Positions 23,279 through 33,717 of a stretch of 64,000 nt of DNA are shown here, one piece after another. Within the stretch, counting starts at the first letter, position 1. Every line of letters starts with the position of its first letter. The notes under the pieces were generated by a model. The model was not told where the DNA came from, did not search any database, and saw nothing but the letters and a program-made list of their open reading frames with translations. The translations under genes were made by a program, and so were the position numbers. Source of the DNA: Coriolopsis trogii (taxonomy: Eukaryota; Basidiomycota; Agaricomycetes; Polyporales; Polyporaceae); contig JAHYIO010000039.1 in assembly GCA_020543525.1 (NCBI GenBank), forward strand, positions 310,001 through 374,000, given 5' to 3'.

Positions 23279-24913
23279 ATGATCAGCCTTGCGTCTCGCC
23301 GTGTACATAACCCCCTCTTCCGTCTCACAAGCTCTCAATCCTCTTTCTTCTCCTCCACCTCTTGCACCATGCGCCCCCTCACTGTGGACCAGCTCAACCC
23401 GGCCATCCTCAAGGTCCAGTACGCCGTGCGCGGTGAGCTCGCGATCAAAGCCGAGGACTTGCGGGAGAAGCTTCAGAGCAACAACCATGACCTTCCCTTC
23501 AAGAAGGTCATATCGTCCAACATTGGCAACCCTCAGCAAAAGGGGCTCGACCAACCCCCGCTTACCTTTACGCGTCAGGTATGTGCTTTGCTGAGCGAGT
23601 TCGTCGGAAACAGCAGATGGAGTTGTAATACAGGTCGCCGCCCTCATGGAGTACCCTCCCCTTGCAGAGATCGTGAAGGACAAATGGCCCCAGGATGTTC
23701 TTGACAGGGCAAAAGAGCTGCAGGAGGAGATTGGATCCATTGGCGCATATTCACATAGCAAAGGTGTCCCCTTCATCCGCAAAAGTGTCGCCAAGTTCAT
23801 TGAAGGTGCGCTTCGGCCGGCACTCAGGCAAGCCCTGCGCGCCCCGCACTGACATATTGTCCAGAACGCGACGGGTACCCCAGTGACCCCGAAGACATCT
23901 TCCTGACCGCGGGCGCGTCTGCAGGCGTGTCGCTCATCCTCAACACCCTCATCACCCCCAACGTGACAGGGGTGCTCATCCCGATCCCGCAGTACCCGCT
24001 GTACACTGCGACCCTCGCTCAATTCTCTGGCATCGCGCTCCCGTACCACCTCTCGGAGCCCGAAGGTTGGTCGACCTCGCTTGACGAGATCAAGGCTGCG
24101 CTCGCGAGGGCAGAGAACGACGGCGTCGTCCCCAGAGCGCTTGTCATCATCAACCCCGGCAATCCCACCGGTGCCATCCTCGACAAGAAGACGATGCAGG
24201 ACGTCGTTCGCCTGTGCGAAGAACACTCGCTCGTCCTCCTCGCCGACGAGGTCTACCAGGCGAACCTCCACAGGCCGGACACGCACCCCTTCCACTCGTT
24301 CAAACAGGTCGTCCGCGAGCTCAACTCGCCCATCCCCCTCTTCTCCTTCCACTCGATCTCCAAGGGCGTCAAGGGCGAGTGCGGCCGGCGCGGCGGCTAC
24401 TTTGAATGCACGAACATCGCCGACGAGGTCCGCGCGCTCCTGTACAAGATGGCGAGCGTCACGCTCTGCCCGCCGCTCTCGGGCCAGATCGGTGTGGACT
24501 GTCTCGTGCGTCACCCGAAGCCTGGCCAGCCCTCGTACGAGCTCTGGAAGAAGGAGACGGACTCGATCCATACTGCGCTACGCCACCGCACGCAGACGAT
24601 GGCTGCGCGGCTGAACGCGCTGCCGGGCGTGTCGTGCGTCGACTCTCCTGGGGCGCTCTATTTGTACCCCAAGCTCGAGCTGCCCGAGGGCGCGGTGAAG
24701 GAGGCGGAGAGGCAGGGCAAGAGCCCGGATACGCTCTACGCACTCGAATTGCTGGACGCGACGGGGATCTGCGTCGTGCCTGGGTCCGGGTTCGGCCAGA
24801 AGGACGGCGAGCACCACTACCGGTTGACGTGTCTGTGCCCGGGCGTGGAGGAGTACGTGAGCGCGCTGGAAAACTTCCACAAGAAATTTGTCGAAAAGTA
24901 CGGCGGGCTATGA
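23279..24913 (+). CDS. Alanine aminotransferase (alanine + 2-oxoglutarate <-> pyruvate + glutamate)
   Basis: Class I PLP aminotransferase of the ALT branch. Three exons, 23279-23578, 23634-23805 and 23865-24913, total 506 aa. Family marks are the start of the core NPAILKVQYAVRGEL, SNIGNPQQKG, YSHSKGVPFIRKSVAKFIEERDG, FLTAGASAGVSLIL, IINPGNPTGAIL, LADEVYQ and the PLP lysine in HSISKGVKGECGRRGGYFE (Lys324 of the long form). The long start (23279) adds 30 residues, MISLASRRVHNPLFRLTSSQ onward, rich in Arg/Ser without acid residues, like a mitochondrial presequence. A second in-frame ATG at 23369 would give a 476-aa form without it. Two compartments from one gene are therefore possible. The upstream gap 22831-23278 shows nothing else. 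Confidence 0.92.
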
Positions 24914-26015
24914 TATCTAGTCGAGCGGTATCACGGGGATGTATTGCTTCCATGCTCTTGTTTGCATCGACCGATCGACTCGACCATGTCTGACGGGTGC
25001 AGGTAGGTCATCTCAGCTGCATCATTGAGTCGCTCGGCATACTTGGGCTATGTTCTCAAGGCAGCGGGGTATCCGGTTGATTGAAGGGTGACGGTTCTCC
25101 ATTTATGAGACACGCATAGACGTAACAGTGGGAGAGCGGGGAGGGGAGAGTCGAGCAGCCATTGTATACCGAACAACTCCGTCTTGCCGGCCCTTGGGGA
25201 TGACATATTTTCGCCGCCAGTGTCTCGGGATTGTTGTGTGCCGACATGGCATGCCTAGAAGTGTTCCGGTAACCGGTTCATGGTGGTCTGGGAACCTCTG
25301 GCGCTAACATTCCTAAACGTGGAAAGGGCTCTACTGAACGCCATGGTGGTATATATCGCGATCCAATCCTTCTGGCCCGATGGGTCCTCTCGTCGAATCA
25401 GCATCAACGTGTGTTATATAGCAACATGTCAATAACTTCTGCTATCATGGTACGTCAATTGGCTTGTCGCGCACCTCGTAACTCCTAACCAGTAGTCAAG
25501 CAGCAAGTCTTCTTGCACCCCCAGCCCTCCTATACACCACAAGCGGGACGTGAAGTATCATATTCTAACAAAACTCGCTCTTCATGATTAAGTCTGGCGA
25601 TTGATAGTGGATGAATACTCGATTGCTGTCAACATAAATAACGAGTCATGCCGTCAATCAGAATCCAAAAGACTCTCGCATTGCGCCAAGAGGACAGGCC
25701 GTTAATCAGGTATCTGAAGGGATGTGAAACCGATGGTGACCACACTAACAGTACAAGACATAAGGGGCATGCAGGAGGTCTGTGAGTACATTCTTCGGTG
25801 CTATGCGTCCCCGAAACAGCATCACCGGACCAGCGCGTTGTGAAGAACATGTCTATCGAGGAATATACCCCGCATAAATACCTAAGCGTGGGCTTGCATA
25901 ACCAACGCAGAGCACAAAAGCGACTACGAAGACGCTCGTGCCGGTTTGTCGCGTCTCTACCTTCCTCCACCATACCCGCGCATCACTGTTGCACCGAGCT
26001 CATCCAGTCCACAAA
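24914..26015. other. Gap between alanine aminotransferase and B3
   Basis: About 1.1 kb, moderately AT-rich, with only shadow ORFs. The last 130 bp before B3 resemble the B2 upstream region in short pieces (CACAAAAGCG-type words) and are probably its promoter. Confidence 0.4.
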
Positions 26016-28124
26016 ATGAAGCCAAAAGGAGGCAGGGGACAGAGGCGAACGGCCGCTCACAACACTCTCTACAACTCTATGTCGGTATGTTTTCCCTGCG
26101 CTATATTTCATAACCAGAATGCGACCTGACTCGCTGGTTACCGTGACTAATCCACCCGGGATTAGCACTTGGTCATTCAACAGGAGGACTTCGAGGCTCG
26201 GCTCGCATCAGACCTAGGATTCGCGTACGAGCATCGCGAGTACGAATGGCCTTTGTATGGGGTATACGACCACATTATCTCAGGAGTATGCAATACCATC
26301 AGGCATCCAGATTTCCCCGACGTCACAATCTCCAGCATCCCGCAAACGTTGCTCGGCACGCCAAACATTCCGTTCGACGCCAACGGGAATCCGGTGGCCA
26401 AAGACGAGATCTTCAACGAGCAATTGCCAGACTTTGTGCGTACTTTCATCCAGGCGAGTGAGGATAGGAACGGTGGTGGGAATGGCAATGGCGACGAAGA
26501 TGATCACTTCGAGTCACTTCCAATTGATCTCTGGGAGATCAAGCCGTTGAACACGGAGGCGCGCTGGGACACTGAAGAGGCTCGCCAGGTTGCGGAGGAG
26601 ATCCTGGAAAAGTCTATCGAGCAGACCTGGAAGCAGGCAATGGCGGGATTCGCACACAACCCGGGCTGGCAGCAGATTCACGTCCTCCTGATTGTCGGCG
26701 TGTACTTCACCCAGTTCAGATGGCTGCGGCCGACGGGAGACATCTAACGTCCGCTCGACGAGCCTCCGACTGTAACAGAAGTCTTGTCAGCGGCGGAGAC
26801 GGCAGCGCTTGAGCAGAAGTACCTTGACAAGATCGCTGAATTCAAAAGTCGACCGCTCCCGGAGATCGAGTTTTATAACGAACCTGTCTTCGACCTTTCC
26901 CCTGGCTTCGGCAACAAACCTTACAAAGCCTCCCTCTCTGCCAAATTCCGGTACGCGATGAGGCTGCCCCTTTCTCGCCAGTATCCAAACTGTAGACACC
27001 AAGGAAGTTGGTTGTCAGCACCCACACAGAAGCCGCTATGTGAAAAGAACAACCTTCTGGTGAGCTTTGATGCAGCCAAGATCGACTCTGTGATACTGGA
27101 CTGACAGGAGACCTAGCTCACGGATGCAATTCGTACCGTCAAATGGGCTATTAAGATGAAGCATATCAGTCGGTATGAGGAGACACTCGAAGAGGGGATT
27201 GGAGCAAAGGGTTCGACGACCTCTAGGACATCGAGCTCGAACCCCAGTCCTGAGGACCCCAGTCCCGGAGGTTTGGAATACACGGCGTCACGGAGCGTGC
27301 TGAAAGCAGTCTTGACGAACGCGTCACGCAGGTCTCCGCTTGCAAGGAAGACCCGGTCCACAGCGAGGCAGCCACTGGCAGTCCCTGGAATGGACGTCCA
27401 ATCCGACGCTGACGACGAATCATCGATCGCAGACAGTATTTCCTGCTCGAGTAGCCCTCCCCGCAAACGGCAACGTCTCATACTTGTTCTCCAGCACAAT
27501 CAAACAGTGCAAGACTCGAGCGAGGACGAGGCTCAAGACGACCGAGCGTCCGACTCAGGTGATCAAGGGAATCTATACGACACGGGCAGCGAGCGATATA
27601 GTCACGACTCTCTGGAAGGCATCCGCGGGATCGGTATGCATCACGACGAAGGTGATGGAGCCACTGGGGTCAACGCTCTTAAGGCGAGTGTCAACAACCC
27701 GAGGGTCAGCCGTTCTGAACACGACGCGTTATCACATGGTAGTCCGGAGTCGCGGGCCTCGAAATGCTCTACTAGCGAGGATGAGAGTCACGGTCTGAAC
27801 GAGACGGACCACGGAGGGACAGTATACCATGGATCGGAGGACAACCGGTCCTCCGATCAGAACCTCATCATTATCAACTCTTGTGCAGGCTCAGCGGACC
27901 TTGAGTCTACCGCCAGCAGGCCGTCACCCTCTGACTCCTCTCGCGACGAAACAGCGAGCGGTTACTGGGAAACCAGACTCATACAATACGCCGATTACCT
28001 ACGGACCGGGGTTCGTGGAATGGACATAGCGCATGAGTCCGATCAAGAGGACTTCCAGTACGATGGGCCCGACTCAGACCCTATCGATGACGCAATGGCA
28101 AAATCGGAGAGGATGACGGACTAG
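26016..28124 (+). pseudogene. Family B, copy B3, with one nonsense codon
   Basis: Three exons as in B1 and B2: 26016-26084 (23 codons, basic), 26166-27059 (298 codons) and 27117-28124 (335 codons). All are in frame except a single TAA at 26745-26747, where B1 and B2 have a Lys codon (GDIKRPLP). As written the product is 216 aa. The nuclease-like motifs lie before the stop: LPDFVRT (Asp112), LPIDLWEIKP (Glu147, Lys149), EQTWKQAMAGFAHNP and VLLIVGVYFTQFRW. Only the second half and the disordered tail with the SPPRKRQR basic cluster are lost. There are no other frameshifts over 2 kb, so the stop is young, or the short form is used. A5 follows 540 bp downstream on the same strand. Confidence 0.75.
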
Positions 28125-28517
28125 CATCTGACAATGACTGGGACGGTATGTATGCCTGAAGAACATTTCGGAATTGGCTGTTGGCACGCAGGCTGGCAAG
28201 GCGGCGGCGCACGGGCGGAATCTATATAGGAGGATTATGAACACATATGTACTCATGCTTTTTGAATATGAACACATACTTATGCAGAACAGCTTGTTGA
28301 CTGGAGGCAATGTTGATCTTGTACTGATCACCCTGGTTTTCTTCTCTCCGGCTTCTCAAGCCATGAATGTGTAGCCAAGCCTGTGATAAACTCGCGAAGT
28401 AGTCTTAAAGGGCTACGGTTGACAAGATCTACGGCTTGAAGCTTGAAGCCTGGCGATGAGGGCGATGGTGATGCATACTGATGGCGGACTCGGGGAGAAC
28501 ATAAGCTGTAGGCGCTC

Positions 28518-28540
28518 ATTGGGCGTCTGCGGAGATGGCG
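28518..28540 (+). promoter_or_regulatory. Upstream element of A5
   Basis: ATTGGGCGTCTGCGGAGAT at about 125 bp before the A5 start, the same word and spacing as for A1 and A3. The CGAAACG part has diverged to GGCGCG. The rest of 28125-28663 holds nothing more. Confidence 0.5.
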
Positions 28541-28663
28541 CGTCGATGCGGTCAAGCCACGGTTCAACTCAAGCTTGTCTCACACCACCCATTCAGCCCC
28601 CCTGAAGTGACTTTACTCTGCCCATCTACTCGTATATTCAACCCAAGTCTTCACTTCACCGTC

Positions 28664-29496
28664 ATGTCCTCTGCGCAAATCTGTACTACACGCTCCTCAG
28701 CAAAACGCCGAAGACCAGCTAACCAAGAGGACGCGCCACTCTCACGCAAGATTCAGAAGATTGCGGCGAAGCGAAATATCAGGTCCCCACCTCAGCCAAT
28801 GATGGTCAATGATGTTGAGAAGAAGGTATGCGTGACTTGGACTCCCTCCTGGGTTACGCTGCGGTGGACTGATTGACGGCCTATGCAGACACAGAAGCGG
28901 AAGGCTCGGAAGTCAACCAAGTCCACGGACCCCGTTGACACCATTCGTCCCGACGATCTCGCCCGCAACGGTTCGAGGCCTCTACTGCGGTACTATGGCT
29001 GGCCGTTCAAATACGAACAAGTGCTCCAGTACGCACAACGTCATCACTTCCGCTTTGAAGTCGTCGAGCAAGCACGTCAGCTATTCGGAGACAGGGAGGA
29101 AATGGACTTCGCCGACCTTTCCGAGGAGCATTACAGCGATCCCAAACTCATGAGAAGACTGGAGAAACTCGCTCTCCTCCTCGTGTGTAGCGAGCTCGCA
29201 CGAAGGGCAGGCTTGGGGCTCGAAAGAGGTTGCCTACTCTCACAAGACTGGGATGGAATCCTGTACGTCTGGGACAACTACAACGCTGAGCAACAGTTCG
29301 GAATAGCCCGATTTTTGGGCTCGTGGGAGAAAGGAGTGAAGGTAATGGAGGAGGCGATGAGCGAGATTACAGGCGAAAAGTCGAAGCTGCAATGGTGGCA
29401 GTCATGGGAGAACGGCGCGGTGAGTCCTGTCTTCGCTCTGTACTTTGCAGAGTCTCATCCCCTTGTTCACAGCGGCTGCGCCTAAGATCAAGATGA
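28664..29496 (+). CDS. Family A protein, copy A5 (unknown function)
   Basis: Exons 28664-28825 (54 codons), 28895-29419 (175 codons) and 29473-29496 (R-L-R-L-R-S-R-stop) give 236 aa. The N-terminus is basic (SAKRRRPANQ, SRKIQK), with a second basic cluster at the start of exon 2 (KRKARKSTKS). Core: RYYGWPFKYEQVLQYAQRHH, EEMDFADLSEEHYSDPKLM, DWDGILYVWDNYNAEQQFG and SKLQWWQSWENGA. Its final exon is three codons longer and more basic than in the other copies because the usual stop position is read through. It is the downstream partner of B3. The copy is intact. Confidence 0.73.
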
Positions 29497-29743
29497 CTCA
29501 GACTGCGTCCCCCTACCCCTTGTATCGTTCCAGTACTGTTACAGTGTCTTGTTTGCTCCGCGTGTCCTAGCTGTATTGAAACTTCGTACGCGTTTCCTAT
29601 TCTTGTGTGTGAGCTATCCGCTTGGCCCCATTGCACAATCTCTTTCGTCAACTCCGTTGTGACCATACGCACCCCCTACAGGTCATCGCGGTTTTCTACA
29701 AGGCACACGCACCACTAGCACTTGCTCCAGGGCTCTCATCCCT

Positions 29744-30070
29744 ATGGCGCCCTCGTTGTCACGGATCGTGGTCTTTGCTACAGCACTTCTCGAACAGTGC
29801 GACGTAAACGTGGTTGTCGCAGAGTTCGAGGCGATCCGAGAGGTCGAACGCGCGGCGCGTGAGGTAGCAAAGCGGTAGAACGCCCCACGGAGAGGGAGAA
29901 TGTCGCGGTGTACCACATTGAGTGAAGGTTGTTCGGGTTGCGATCGCTGGTGGTGCAGTATCTGTCTCGTTCATCCTGACTGCTACGTCTGCCAGTGCAC
30001 TCACATTGAATCCCACTCTAACAGCTATATCTGCCTCGGACTCTCCGAGTCACTACGCTGCTGGAGGCCG
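29744..30070 (+). repeat. Segment C, copy 3
   Basis: Plus-strand counterpart of 14750-15109: ATGGCGCCC at 29744, the short ORF ending at the conserved AAGCGGTAG, then the block with ATCCTGACTGCTACGTCTGC. Together with A6 it forms a unit that matches segment C plus A4 in inverted orientation. One of its frames reads MKVVRVAIAGGA, superficially like a Rossmann start, but the frame does not hold up across copies. Confidence 0.6.
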
Positions 30071-30222
30071 GGTTCCGACTATGTGGGCGCCATGCAGAGA
30101 TCGAATTGGGGCGTGACGCATGACTGTCCAAAATGGTCAACTCGAACTTGCAATCCACCATTCATCGTGCTCACACCTGGCCTTCTTTGTTCTCTCACCC
30201 CTAACCCGTCCACTCTACCATC

Positions 30223-30970
30223 ATGCCCTCGACGCATATCTGTATCGCACCTGCCTCAGCGAGGCGCAAAAGACTAGCTAACCAGAAGGTCGCAATCACT
30301 GCACGCAAGATTCACAGGACCACCTCAAATCGGGCAACCATCCTCACAACGTTGAACGTATCGGACGTGGAGCATAAGGTGTGACATTTTCGTTCAACGA
30401 GGCTTGTACCAGTTACTGACCTAGGGTCTCTTCAGAAGCGGAAGAAATCGACCAGCCGGATGGACCCCTTAGACATCATCAGTCCAGACTACCTTGGCAG
30501 CAGCGGCACGAAGCCCTTACTTCGCTACTACGGGTGGCCGTTCAGGTATGAACAGGCACTCGAGTACGCTCAGGCTAAAACGCCGTCACCCCCTCTTTCA
30601 TATCATGGAGGACGTACGCGAGTATTTCGAGGGCAAGGAGGAGATTGGACTTCGCCGACCTTCCTGAGCATCAATTCCACGACCCCAAGCAACTAAGGTC
30701 TATACAGTGGCTTGCCCAGACCGTTGTCTGCAGTGAGGTGAGCTTTCACGGAGGGCTAGACTATGGCTGGACACCGGTTGTTTGCTCTCCGAAGATCACG
30801 ACGGCATTATGTCCGTCTAGGACAACTACAACATAGAGCAGCGTTTCGAGAAGGCAGAGTTGTTGAGCTCATGGGAAGATGGGGTTGAGATCCTAGGGAT
30901 GGCGATGAAAGAGATCATGGGACCACAATCGAAGCTGCGATGGTGGATGTCACGGGAGAACCGTCGGTGA
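30223..30970 (+). pseudogene. Family A pseudogene, copy A6
   Basis: Exon 1 (30223-30378, 52 codons, start MPSTHICIA) is open and almost identical to A4 exon 1. Exon 2 starts at 30436 with KRKKSTSRMDPLD and LLRYYGWPFRYEQALEYA, then breaks near 30573, where inserted bases shift the frame in the AKRHH stretch. The DFADLPEHQF part continues in another frame. Farther on the Trp of VYVWDN is a TAG stop (near 30818). The end (SKLRWWMSREN) remains visible to about 30968, but no clear terminal micro-exon is seen. The damage is independent of that in A4. Confidence 0.83.
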
Positions 30971-31444
30971 GCGACCCGCATTTCATGAACGCTTTGCAAT
31001 GACTCATCGTCTGTTTCACAGTGCTCTGACATGATGATTGTCGTTTCGCCTCTCACTACCTTGTAGCAATAATCGACGATGCGTTGTGTTTTGTCGTACA
31101 TTGCCGTGGTCAAGATTGTATTTCAAGTATACCCGATACGCCGTTCTTGTTGTGTGGCGTTCACTAAATCAACCATCCCCCAGTAAGCCCTCCTTCGTCG
31201 TCGAGCCGATATTCAGTTCAACAGTGAACTGCTTTCCCAACAGCCATCACGACTCCTACGAGGGAGGAATCTTCGAGTTGGTTCGCAATCAGCGAAGCTC
31301 ACTACTGACGATATTCTGCCTGACTTGTCGGATTTTGATTGTTGCAGACTCTATCACACTCGGCCGTAAGGCATCTTCCTCTCACAGTGACATCTCTTTC
31401 AGCCACTTCACCGCGCCGGCCTCGATCCGGAAGCCGTAGCGCTG

Positions 31445-31465
31445 ATAGCCTGCGGAGATGCAATC
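31445..31465 (+). promoter_or_regulatory. Upstream element of A7 (partial)
   Basis: GATAGCCTGCGGAGATGCAA, about 140 bp before the A7 start, retains the second half (TGCGGAGAT) of the element shared by A1, A3 and A5. The rest of 30971-31598 shows no other feature. Confidence 0.4.
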
Positions 31466-31598
31466 GGTGTGTTGGCGCGTAGCCGCCGAAACACGTTCAA
31501 CTCGAGCTTGTCTCCAACCACGGTTCTCCGTTTTGCAGCGACCATACCCAGTCCTCTATATATCTCTTCTCTCACTCTCATTCAACGACTCTGGAGAC

Positions 31599-32391
31599 AT
31601 GTCCTCGACGCGTATCTGTACTGCACGTTCCTCAGCCAAGCGCAAAAGGCTGGCTAACCAGGAGGACGCACCACCTCCACGCAAGGTCCAGAAGACTGTG
31701 TCGACGCGGGACATCGCCCGTACAGGAGAGCCTTTGACCGTCCCGCATATTGAGCGGAAGGTGTGTGATTTCCTTAATCTCAGTCAATTGACCTACTTCA
31801 GAAGCGGAAAAGGTCGACATTGTTCCAGGACCCTGTAGATAACCTCGGTCCCGACGACCTCGGCGACAGTGGCAAAAAGCCACCACTACGCTATTATGGG
31901 TGGCCGTTCAAGTACGACCAAGTCTTCGATTACGCCAAACGTCATCACCTGTGCTTCGCGATCGTTGAGCAAACACGCCAGTCGTTTGACGGGAAGATGG
32001 AGATGGACTTCGCCGACCTTTCTGAAAAGTTTCATCGCGATCCCAAACTCCTCAGAGAAATGCAAAAACACGCTTCAATCATCGTATGCAATACGCTTGC
32101 GCAGTCGTCTGGCCTTCCGCTCGACATCGGGTATCTGCTATCGAAGGACTTTGACGGTGTCCTGTACGTCTGGGACAACTACAACATCGATGAGCAGTTT
32201 GACTTGGCTGAACTCTTCGGCACGTGGGACGATGGAGTGAAGATTATAGGGAAGGCGATGGACGAGATGACGGGACAGTCTTCAAAACTGCAGTGGTGGC
32301 ATTCATGGCTGAACCGCCAGGTGAGCCACTTGTCTTCGTCGAGCGCGTTTGCGAAGATCTCAACACTTACTACTAGCGCTTGAGAGCATGA
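31599..32391 (+). CDS. Family A protein, copy A7 (unknown function)
   Basis: Exons 31599-31760 (54 codons), 31802-32320 (173 codons) and 32377-32391 (R-L-R-A-stop) give 231 aa. This is the cleanest member: AKRKRLANQEDAPPPRKVQK at the N-terminus (bipartite NLS-like), KRKRS at exon 2 start, LRYYGWPFKYDQVFDYAKRH, EMDFADLSEKFHRDPKLL, LSKDFDGVLYVWDNYNIDEQ, GTWDDGVKIIGKAMDEM and SKLQWWHSW. It is nearly identical to pseudogene A4 through the second half, so A4 decayed after a recent copy or conversion event. No B gene stands next to it on its upstream side; A6 does. The reading frame is intact. Confidence 0.75.
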
Positions 32392-33177
32392 CCTGCTTCG
32401 TTTTGCATTCCATTTCTTTGCCTTATCTGTATACCATTCTGCGCAACATCATCTCTGTATCTACCCATCACGCGAGGGCCATCTACAAGGGTCTTTTCCC
32501 TGTACTTTCCGTTTCTCTTCAACCTGAACGTGCTCTGAATGTGCCCCTACGTACTCTGCCCCTGCTCTATACTGCTGCGCATGTTATCCAATCTTACACG
32601 TGAACGCGCATTCATCCATTCAGTACATAAGCCTGTAATTATCGAGCTCACTGCTATCACTAAACGCACATTCCAGCTCTACCAGTGGCTTTATAACTTG
32701 GCCCGTTCCACCTCTGGGTGCTCGCTATACTACAACAGAGACGATCACGACATGGTGATCATGGCTCTGCGCGCAGTGCAAGACTCAGGGCAGCGAAGAC
32801 GGAACGTTTGCCACGCGTGTATGCGCGCATGGTGCCTGTCTCAACTTGCATCCAGGATTTTGGCCCCATGCACAATGGACACTTTTCTTGCTCAAGCAAC
32901 TTGAAACTCTAACGCCATTGCCGCGTCCGGTGGGACCCCGAAGTATATGGTGTTGCTTCCGCACCCATCGCTACCGTTCTAGGAATATGCGCACCCCTGC
33001 GTCCCAAGGGAGAACATACTTGGGCAAGCTTCCGGTTTCCGCTCTCATCATGGTTGTAACGTCGGCCTCCTCACATCTTCTGTACACCTCACCCTGCGTC
33101 CTACAATCCTTCATTCCTGCTTCGGTCCCATCTCTGTTGGTGCTCGACGAAGCCTTCGCCTCCCCGTTACACCGCCG
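32392..33177. other. Gap, no gene recognised
   Basis: Plus-strand shadow ORFs only. Its right part may be older, unrecognisable sequence of the S53 relic that follows. Confidence 0.35.
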
Positions 33178-33475
33178 AGCGTCTGCAACACTTACGCCCG
33201 GCTTGGGGCGCGCATTTTCTACTGCTCCGTATACAGCTTTTTATTGAATAGACGACGGTACGGAGTTGGTTGCTACGTACCCCAACGGATGTCCCTTGTA
33301 CGTGCGCAAGCTCGCTTCATTCGTACGACCGCGCTGACGGTTTCATCGCGCAGCCTCACATGCGTTGGTGACACGCAAGGCACACGTCAGGTCTCGTCTC
33401 CTTCTCTGACGGTGGCTTCTCAAACGTTTTCGAAAAGATGATGCAAATCGCGGGATATCTCGCTGCACTCGATCG
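33178..33475 (+). pseudogene. Relic of an S53 sedolisin
   Basis: Broken match to the middle of the sedolisin at 15907-18035, on the opposite strand. It reads VCNTYARLGAR then IFYCS (intact gene: LCNTYAQLGARGSSVFYCS), then ATYPNGCPL with a following GTACGT that fits the same splice donor. After a stretch resembling the intron it has VSFSDGGFSNVF and QIAGYLAALDRL (intact: SFSGGGFSSIF, VAGYLAALGS). Frames change several times and the catalytic GTSAS part is absent. It is a fragment of a paralogue. Confidence 0.65.
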
Positions 33476-33510
33476 GCTGGCTCCACCAACGCGCCCTCAA
33501 GGGCAATAAA

Positions 33511-33613
33511 TGACGGCAATGTCGGGATTCGAACCCACGCCCTTAAGAACTCACCTGCCCTGAAGCCTGGAGGCGTTGCTTGTCCCTAGACAGTACACTG
33601 CCAGACGGACCAC
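33511..33613 (-). pseudogene. tRNA-Leu-like relic
   Basis: On the minus strand the 3' part reads TTAAGGGCGTGGGTTCGAAT, then CCCGACATTGCCGTCA, like the variable arm, T-arm and acceptor of a class II leucine tRNA. GGCAGTGT farther 5' can pair with ACATTGCC. The T-stem has mismatches and the anticodon arm is unclear, so a functional gene is unlikely. Confidence 0.35.
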
Positions 33614-33717
33614 CTGTGAAATTCCACCGGACGGGGCACCTGTGGATTTCCGGTGATAGGCCGGTCGCATTCCAGAGGACAGCAAAACCTGTGGGATCCC
33701 ACTAGGCTCGGTACCAT

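Noticed and set aside
23261..24571. 436-aa minus-strand ORF opposite alanine aminotransferase
   Set aside because: It is a GC-rich shadow of the aminotransferase exons; it has no domain, and the plus strand encodes a clear enzyme.
29922..30116. Small ORF beginning MKVVRVAIAGGA, like an NmrA/Rossmann protein
   Set aside because: The resemblance ends after about ten residues, and the related copies at 14.8 kb and the window start do not keep the frame.
31038..31439. 133-aa plus-strand ORF between A6 and A7
   Set aside because: No family match; it overlaps the decayed end of A6 and the A7 upstream region.
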